From Tachypleus tridentatus (lineage: Eukaryota > Arthropoda > Merostomata > Xiphosura > Limulidae), in the NCBI RefSeq assembly GCF_004210375.1, contig NC_134830.1, positions 63,359,576 to 63,423,575 of the forward strand: 64,000 bases of DNA, given 5' to 3'. Shown in pieces: positions 23,701-32,700 of this stretch; position 1 is the stretch's first letter, and each line of letters starts with the position of its first letter. The notes under the pieces are model-generated. The model worked only from the letters and a program-made list of their open reading frames with translations. It made no database searches and was not told where the DNA came from. The position numbers were made by a program, and so were the translations under genes.

Positions 23701-26700
23701 TACAGTCAGCAATACACAAGACCTCGATATCATCAGCAAATGTAGGTAATTTATTGACCATTTCTTCATCTGTTTCATTAATATAAATAAAAAAAGAATA
23801 ATGGTACTGAGTTGCCTTTCAATATTATTAAAGCTTCGTAAATAACTCGGTAGTTGACGCTTAATGAATAAAACTAATGCAGCTTACACTTGATACCTAT
23901 TTAAGTTGGGAAATTTCGCTCAATACTACAATTATTTTTTACTACTTCGGCCACATGCTAACAGAGATACAATTCACTTGATTGCCAGCGCCCCCATCGC
24001 ATGGCCTAGCGTGTTAAGGCGTGCGACTCGTAATCTGAGGGTAGCGGGTTCGCATCCCCGTCGCGCCAAACATGCTCGCCCTTTCAGCCGTGGGGGCGTT
24101 ATAATGTGACGGTCAATCCCATTATTCGTTGGTAAAAGAGTAGCCCAAAAGTTGGCGGTGGGTGGTGATGACTAGCTGCCTTCCCTCTAGTCATACACTG
24201 CTAAGTTAGGGACGGCTAGCACAGATAGCTCTCGAGTAGCTTTGTGCGAAATTAAAAAACAAAAGTTCCTATTCGTAGGAAATATAATTCTATTAGAATA
24301 AAGTACATATTTTAAACAAGTCAAACTTACATAAGGAAGCATGGTATATATCAAAATAATTTATGTTTAAGTCTAGGTTTCTATTTTAGAAATTAAAAAT
24401 CCTGTATGTTTCCCATTATTAATATTTTGATTAGTAATCCAAAAACATATAGTAGTAAAATAAATAATTAAACAAACGTCTTTTGGAAGTTTTCTTCTAT
24501 AGAAGTTAACCACATACATTTGTTACAGACAAAAATCTGTATAATAAATCATTTTATATGCAGCAGTTAAATCAAATCACAGACTTTATGAAATACATTA
24601 AAACCTGATATTTCAATATATATATATAGACGTATACATATACCCCAGTGGAAGATATAAATATGCAACTGAGATTTTTTTTTTTAAAAAAGCTTTTTGT
24701 TTCATAATGCTAAACCCAAGATCTAATTGTTTTTCTGCTTTATTTTTAATGTTGAACAATAATTGTGTTAAACATAACATGGTTTTAAAATTCTGTCACA
24801 TGTTAATCTTACCATGTCACTCATAACGTTTTAATATACATTTACATACTTGAAGCAAACAGCTCGAATGAAAATTATTAATCAAATGACGGCTACAAAC
24901 CTTCTTTTCATATAACTTACCCTTTCTGGTATTTCCTATTATTCTGTCAACATTAACCGGAAATATTAACAAACCATTCTTGACCTAGAAGACAAAAAAA
25001 AAAAAAACAGTTTATTTCATTTGGAAAGGCAGTTATCGTGTTAAAATATATATTGTTCAGAAGTATACGTATTTGTCAAAACGGACCAATCGTTGGCCTC
25101 AGTTCAGAATGCTTTATGTCCATTTTTCAAATTACACACTAGAATTTTGTTTACAGAATACAGGAAATGTACCTAACTGCTAAGCCTAGACGCTCATTAA
25201 TCATACATTTTTCTTTTATATACTTCTGTCACAAAAAATTGTGATGACAGCTTGTGTGGTTACAAATGTCTTTAAAAATTAGTATAATACTGTTTGCTTC
25301 TTGAACTTTCACTTAACGAAATGTGTCTAATAATATCAATAAGCAAAAACGAAATAAATCACGTCAACCACTTTCAGGTTGTTTAAAACTAAAATCTAAA
25401 TGGTATCTCCCTTTATATTGAAACGAAGTATTTTTCAGTACAGGACCTCCGGCGATGACTGCTCGGTAAGCCTGTAAATCCGAGAATTAATGGTTGTCGG
25501 CAAATTGCCCTTAAAATGCGCTCCGAACTTTGGACAGTAAATGCGCTATGAGAGTGACAGTAAAATTCAGCTATTCAAACATGTAAAACCAGCCCATGTA
25601 CTGGAGATGGTTGCTATTGACAAGTTGCTTTCTTTCTACTCTATTAATTCAAAATTGGAGATAAAACCCTCGAGTGGTTTTGCGCAAAATTTGGAAACAA
25701 ATATTCTTTCTGTTTATAGCAGGATTCAACATCAAGTTACAGAGTTTTATGTTTGTTTGTTTTTTATAGATATTCCGAAAGAATACATTAAAAATGACTA
25801 AAATTTTGCATGTGATTTTGCGACTATCTAAGCTCTAAAAATGTGGATAACTCTTAAAACGTCTCCACCTGAAATTCATGCAATATAGAAACACAGCTAA
25901 AGACGAAGAAATTTTAAAACAAAGTTTTTTTTTGTTACGTTTTCTTCAATATCAGTTGGGCCACTAAATGTATTCTTGATACATTTTGACTACTTTTTTC
26001 TCTAGCACATGTTTTATTATTCATTTTTGTGAGTTTCTTTTCATTCGTAAAATCGTATCAGAGACTAAACGCTCATAACTGTTACAAATGTTGTACACTA
26101 TATATAATAAACGTCAATACTTCGTTGTTTACTTTATATGTTTTATTACGTAAAGTTACATCTACATGAATCTGTGTATCTGACCGTATGCAAATTTTTA
26201 AGACTGACCTGGATTTATTCGATTTAACATATAATACATACAAGAAAGCGAAGCCTCAATGGCGTGTGTGAAAACATTACAATAGGGAAAATTTAAGCGA
26301 AGGGCGTGAAAACTGCCACAAATGTTTTGCTGGTCGCGGATACTACTTATGTCAATAAAGCCATAGTGCGCAAATATCTTCTTTCTTTAATATATATATA
26401 TATGTGACAAGCTACTTTTGTCAATAATGCAACAATTTTCATAATAATAACATGAAATACTTATGAATACGGTTCGGAATGTTTAGTATATGCCATAAAA
26501 CACACAATTACATCATGTAAGGATTGCGTCAACAAGTCCCTGCAGAGAATGGAGAGGACAGTATTATATTATGCTTATTTACAAACCTTCTGCAGGTCCA
26601 CCACTGTCCGAAGACGTTAGCTCTCAAGACTATGAATAGGGGAGACCAAAAATATAAACAAACAAAAAACAGAAGTCCATTGGAGCTACATGGGGTGATT

Positions 26701-29700
26701 TAACTGGTATATAGTCAAATGAAACTATGTTCCATTCGTTTCCGGAATCTTGTTATTGGTATTGATAGATATGATCAGCTTCATAATGGTCCTGAGTTGC
26801 CTTTCGATATTATAAAAACTTCGTAAAGAACTCGGTAGATGGCGATTAAAGTGTTTGTGTTTTTCGTATAGCAAAGCCACAAAGGGCTATCTGCTCAGCC
26901 CACCGAGGGGAATCGAACCCCTGATTTTAGCGTTGTAAATCCGGAGACATACCGCTGTACTAGCGGGGGGCCGGCGATTAAAGAATAAAATTAATGCAGC
27001 TTACACTTGATACCTATTTAAGTTGGGAAATTTCGCCCAATACTACAATTATTTTTACTACTTCAGCCACGTTTGTTTGTTTTTTCTTTTTAGGGAATGA
27101 GAGGGGTTCTCATTCATAATTATAGACTTCAATTTCTGGGTCAGGGCGTTGCTCCCACTTGCGTTGGGATGTGTTTTTTAGAACCATTCGCTGTCCTATG
27201 TGTTCTACTGTGCAAGTTTTCACACTTCTTTCGAAAATAGTGAACTCTCTCTCCTTCACTATTGTCTTATTGGCTCTTCGCAGCTTAACAGTTGCACTAT
27301 AAGAATTTATTTCTCATTACAAAAGTGATCATTCCTCCAGCCATAAATTACATAAATGAATAGTGAACCAAATATATAACAGCTGATCAAATTGATAACG
27401 GGTTATTGGACGCTAGTACACTGACTTTTATAAGTAATTTATATAAAATCCGTATAACTTTCAAGTACTCCGTGGTAAGCAATTGGTACGTTTACAAACT
27501 TACAAAGCTAAAAAACGGGGTTCTCCAAAGTGCAGGTACGCCATCTTATAGCTTTGCGCCAAAGCAAAAACAAACTCACAAGCGTCCTGTGTCTAGGACA
27601 TTCGACTCACAGTCTGAGGTCACGAGATTCATTCTCCGTCACAGAATATCCTCATTCTATATGATTGTCGACTGCGCCAACCGCTAGGATGTAAAATATG
27701 TTTAGCTTACAAAAGTCCAGGGCGACCAGAAACTAGTGGTTTTAAAATCGTTAAAAGAAGCAACGGAAACGTTCTCATGTAAGAGGTAGGAGCTTGAAAA
27801 CTTTATAGTAACGAAAAGCTTAAAATATGAATATTAAACATGTTTATAGACATTCAAATCATTTTTTTCTTTCTTAATATGACTGACCTTTTCTTCTTCC
27901 ACTAGATTAGCACATGAGGAATTGTTGAAAATGACATTGTCTCTTAATACTGACTGGTTCTCAACTGAATCTTGTTGTGGGCCTCCGCTTAGATCTTCCA
28001 TTGGTATACTGGGGGACTTGCTCTTTAACGCCACTACATAAATAAAAAGAAAAAAACAGTTTGCAGAAAAAGTAGCAAAATTATAGTAATATTAATAACA
28101 GATCTGATACTTTTGGTAAACAAACGTAGATTTTGTTGTTTACATATTTAACCTATCCACAGTAAGCTCGAAAGATGAATATGTTCCAGATTACCAAATT
28201 TTATGAAACAAATTATATTTTACTTTGATCAGAAATATACTTGTAATGGAACATCCAAGCCAATAATGATGGGAAACCTTTATTTTGGACATACATGTTC
28301 AACAATGTTTTACTGTCTATCGTTTAACGGATCTGCCAACAAATAAGTGAGCTCGGAAATTTCGTTCAAATATAAGTTTGTTTCAGATTTCTCAAAAAAT
28401 CAATGACCAATATAAAAATACAGATGTGCTACATATGAATAAATATAAGGAAGACAAATGATATTTTTTCCTTATTGTTATCTTCATTACCAGTATTGAT
28501 TAGAACGTTTAATGTAGCTTTTTACGGGCTTTTTCGATATTTTACTTTTATTAAAAGTAGTACACAAATTGACATGTAAACGGGGTACTTCCTTTTACTT
28601 TTCTTTCGAAATCCTGAAATTTATTCATGTTCTGCAATTCATATCAAAGTAAATATAAATTAAATATCTCTGCTAAAGAAAGGATGTTTCTGAAGAAATG
28701 AAAAAAAAACAAAAATCGGTCATCTATGAAATCATTCCTGGTACACAGAATATCACTGAATAAATGAGATAGGAGGTGGACTCTGTGCTATGTACATAAG
28801 GATGTAAACATCTTATAAACGTTATGAATTTCAGTATTCGCAAAGTTACAGTAAATTAGAGTAATATATTCTAATTTAATTTCTAAAAAATACAAATTAT
28901 TGTAATAACCGCCTGTTATCCTGTATTGTAGCAACAGATTATTAAAACTTCAAAAAATCACTTTGTATTAAATTTTACAGGCCAGATTCTTTAGCGCGAG
29001 GTTTGCGTGTTTTCTTACAACAAAGCCATATCAGGACATATGCTGTGTCCACCGATAGAAATCGAACCCTTGACTTTAGCATTACAAATCCGAAAACTTA
29101 GTGCTGTCTTACCGTGGGATTAATGAAATATTACACATTATGATCTCTATGCTGGTGTTCACTACAGGAAATCGAATTCCATGTAAGTTGTAAAGTTACC
29201 TCTGACTCACGGAATGAGGCTACAGGTCAGAATACAACGACATAAGTCCACCTATGATTCTTACAAATAAACCGTTTCATTATAAAGGAGAACTATCAAC
29301 ATGAAATACTTGTTTGTTTGTTTTTGGATTTCACGCAAAACTACTCGAGGGCTATTTGCGCCAGCCGTCCTTAGTTTAGCAGTGTAAGACTAGAGGGAAG
29401 GCAGCTAGTCATCACCACCCACTGCCAACTCTTGGGCTACTCTTTTACCAACGAATAGAGGGATTGGTCGTTACTTTATAATGCCCTCACGGCTTAAAGG
29501 GCGAGCATGTTTGGTGTGACGAGGATTCGAACCCGCGACCCTCAGATTACGAGTCGAGTGCCTTAACCACCTGGCCAACAACATGAAAGATACAGCCAAG
29601 GAAAGCAGAAAGCTGACATGTGGCGTTTTGTTAAAAACTTAAGATCATGAACATGGATCCTGTAAATATAAGACTAGGCCTCTACTTTAAGATATTATTG

Positions 29701-32700
29701 AATTACTAATACTCTTTCAACTGTTTCAAAACTAAGTTCATAATTGTTCTCTTTAATATATAAATGTTGGCTGAAAATTTAGTTTAAAATATTGTTATTC
29801 AAATTCTGCAATAAAACATTAAACTGAAACGAGTAAAATATTTTCATAAATCATTTAATGGTAAAATGTATTGTATCATTGTGGGTACTACACATTTTGA
29901 TCGCAGTTTACTTTTATTTCAACTGGTTTAGTTACGAGAGATCTGAGGTACAAATGTTATTACAATTGAACAAACAATAAATGAGCTAGATAGCTAATTA
30001 ATGAAGTATAATACTATAGTTTCATTTAATTTTCTTTTGTACAGTTAACTTACCATGAATTTTGTTTCGCAAACGAGGTACCACTAAAAACTTAATTAAA
30101 ATTCCTGTGATTAGTCCAACACTTATTCCAACTACTACAGCGCCCCATAACGGTATTTTGTCAAATTTCAACACTGAAAAAAATAGTGAAATTTTCATAA
30201 AAACCAATAATTCGGGATGCACTTGAAAGAGCAACTAATTATTAAAACAACTAGATTGTCCTCTAATCAAAATATTTTTATTAACTCTAACATCTAAAGA
30301 AAGCGAGAATGATAAAGAGCATTGATCATTGTACTTATGATTATTAACCGATTAGTTAATGCAAAGTCCACAACAATTACTCATGTTAACACTAATTATG
30401 TAGGTAACTAATTCTTTATTTTCAACTTTTCAGTGACTGTACAATTCAGCGTCATTTGTCACTGAAATATCATTATTAATTTGATAAGTTTCGTCACATC
30501 TTACAGGAACAACCTTCATATACTGACTATTACAGTGGGGTTTATCTACAGATCTGAGCCTTGATGCCACCTGTGACACATTCATACAATATGTATTTTG
30601 CTCATAGCAGATTTCCCGCCGCAGTGCTGCCACAGGTGGACTGACGGGTCGAAATTCGGAGAAAGGATATTTGTGGATCGAAAATTTCAAGTGATATAGA
30701 ATCAAATAACGTAATATTCAGAGTAAAAAACTCCAATGTTCTATGTGAAAGCGCAAAATTTGCACAATAAAATATTTAAGACATAAACATGTTATGAAAC
30801 CATATATGAGTTCAATTCAATACAACGACTCCATCCTGAGAAAAAAGTTCGTAATTACGAAAAAAAAAAAACTCTCTGACTCAAACATCCAATGTGATGA
30901 AGCTGAGAATATCTCTTTGTGCTCATAACAAGATAACAATTGACGGATTAAAGTTGATGATTTGTTTGTTTTGAATTTCGCGTAAAGCTACACAAGGGCT
31001 ATCTGCACTAACCGTCCCCAATTTTGAAGTGTAATACTAGAGGGAAGGCAGCTGGTTATCACCACCCACTGCCAACTCTTGGGCTACTCTTTTACCAACG
31101 AATAGTGGGATTTATCGTCACATAATAACGTCCCCACGGCTGAAAGGGCAAACACGGTTGGTGCGACGGGGATTCGAGTCAAGTGCCTTATCCACCAGGC
31201 CATGCCGGTCCTACAGTTGATGAAGGCTCGTGAAAAGAAATTTAAACATCAAGTAACACTTCGAAATCAGTTCATGTTTTCTCGAGAAAGATGGTCGAAA
31301 AAATGAGAACCATCGTACTCTCATTCAACAGTATACCTGTTTAGATCTAGAGTACAACTCCAGTGGTTGTTTTTGTTGGGTTTTCTTTTGCCTTTGCTCT
31401 ACGTAAAAGTGACCTTAGAAATCAAACCTCACATGTGGTGAAAGTTTGTAAAAAGATTGTCAAAATGTTTGGTCTAAGATTAACTTTGGAGATCTTCTTA
31501 AAATAAAAATCATGGTATTGAAAAAAAGGTAGATAGTCTTACTATTAATACTAGCACAGTCGTATTGGAAGAAATGGTTTAAGTATTGAATGAAGCCTGA
31601 TACATCTCTCTTGCATAAAATGCAATTAACACTCAGTATAGCATTTACGTACCTGTGATGAAATAGTGATTTCATTTCAAAGGCTAAAATATGATGAGTG
31701 ACACTTAAGTGATTAAAAATAAAACTCAGGTATTAGCCATAACGTGAGAAAAGTAAAATATACACTAATGACAACTAAGTATCTAAATAACAATAAGGTA
31801 ACTTACAACACTTGGGATATATTATATAACAAACCGTTTTTACCTAATCTATTGTTCTGAAAATTAATTAAAATTCGAATGTCTAAACTACCATTAATTG
31901 AGTTAGTAATATACAAATATAATAGGTTATTAATGACACATCTTTGTGGAATGATAAATAAAAATATATAAAACGCTATGTTCTCACAACTAATACCAAA
32001 CAGTGAACGTCAATTCGAATAACGGATGATGCGATCTGTAGCACTGAAATATGTTCTTAATTTGCAGTTCACATTAACGTCACACACGAAACTAATGCTA
32101 TACATTATTTGGTTTAACAACAAACGCTTAACATATCTGATGTGATTTGTCCAATTTTCACTTGAACATATTACTTTTCATTGAAATACTATAGCTCATT
32201 TCAGTGCTAGTTACAGTATGGAAAATAATGCAACGACTTAGCTATTCACCAATAATTTTGGAGTGCTTGTAACATTCTGATCGTTGTACAAATATAATAA
32301 ATTGTCTAAACTTCAGACTAAAATTACTTATCCTAGCTGTTGATATAAAAGGAAAATAAAAAATAATTAGCTTTGCTATTATTGCATGAATAATAGAATA
32401 AAATATGTCCTAGAAAAAAAGAAAATGAGGTAAGAGCTTGAATTATATACTAAAACCTTGTACTTACCGCTTGGTCCCTCATGAACTACAGAAAACACAT
32501 TAACAAATATAGTAAAAGCGTAAAAGAAGGGTAATGAAGTAAGTCCCGGTTCCAGTTGGTCTTTCTGCAAATGAAAAATTAACATTAGAAAAAAACTGTG
32601 TTTAATCGTGTTCATATTCTTACCATCAGAGTAGGTTTAACCAAAAACTAACGCGCTTGTGTACAAATGGCTATACGTAGTTAATATGTGTGTTTTCCTT

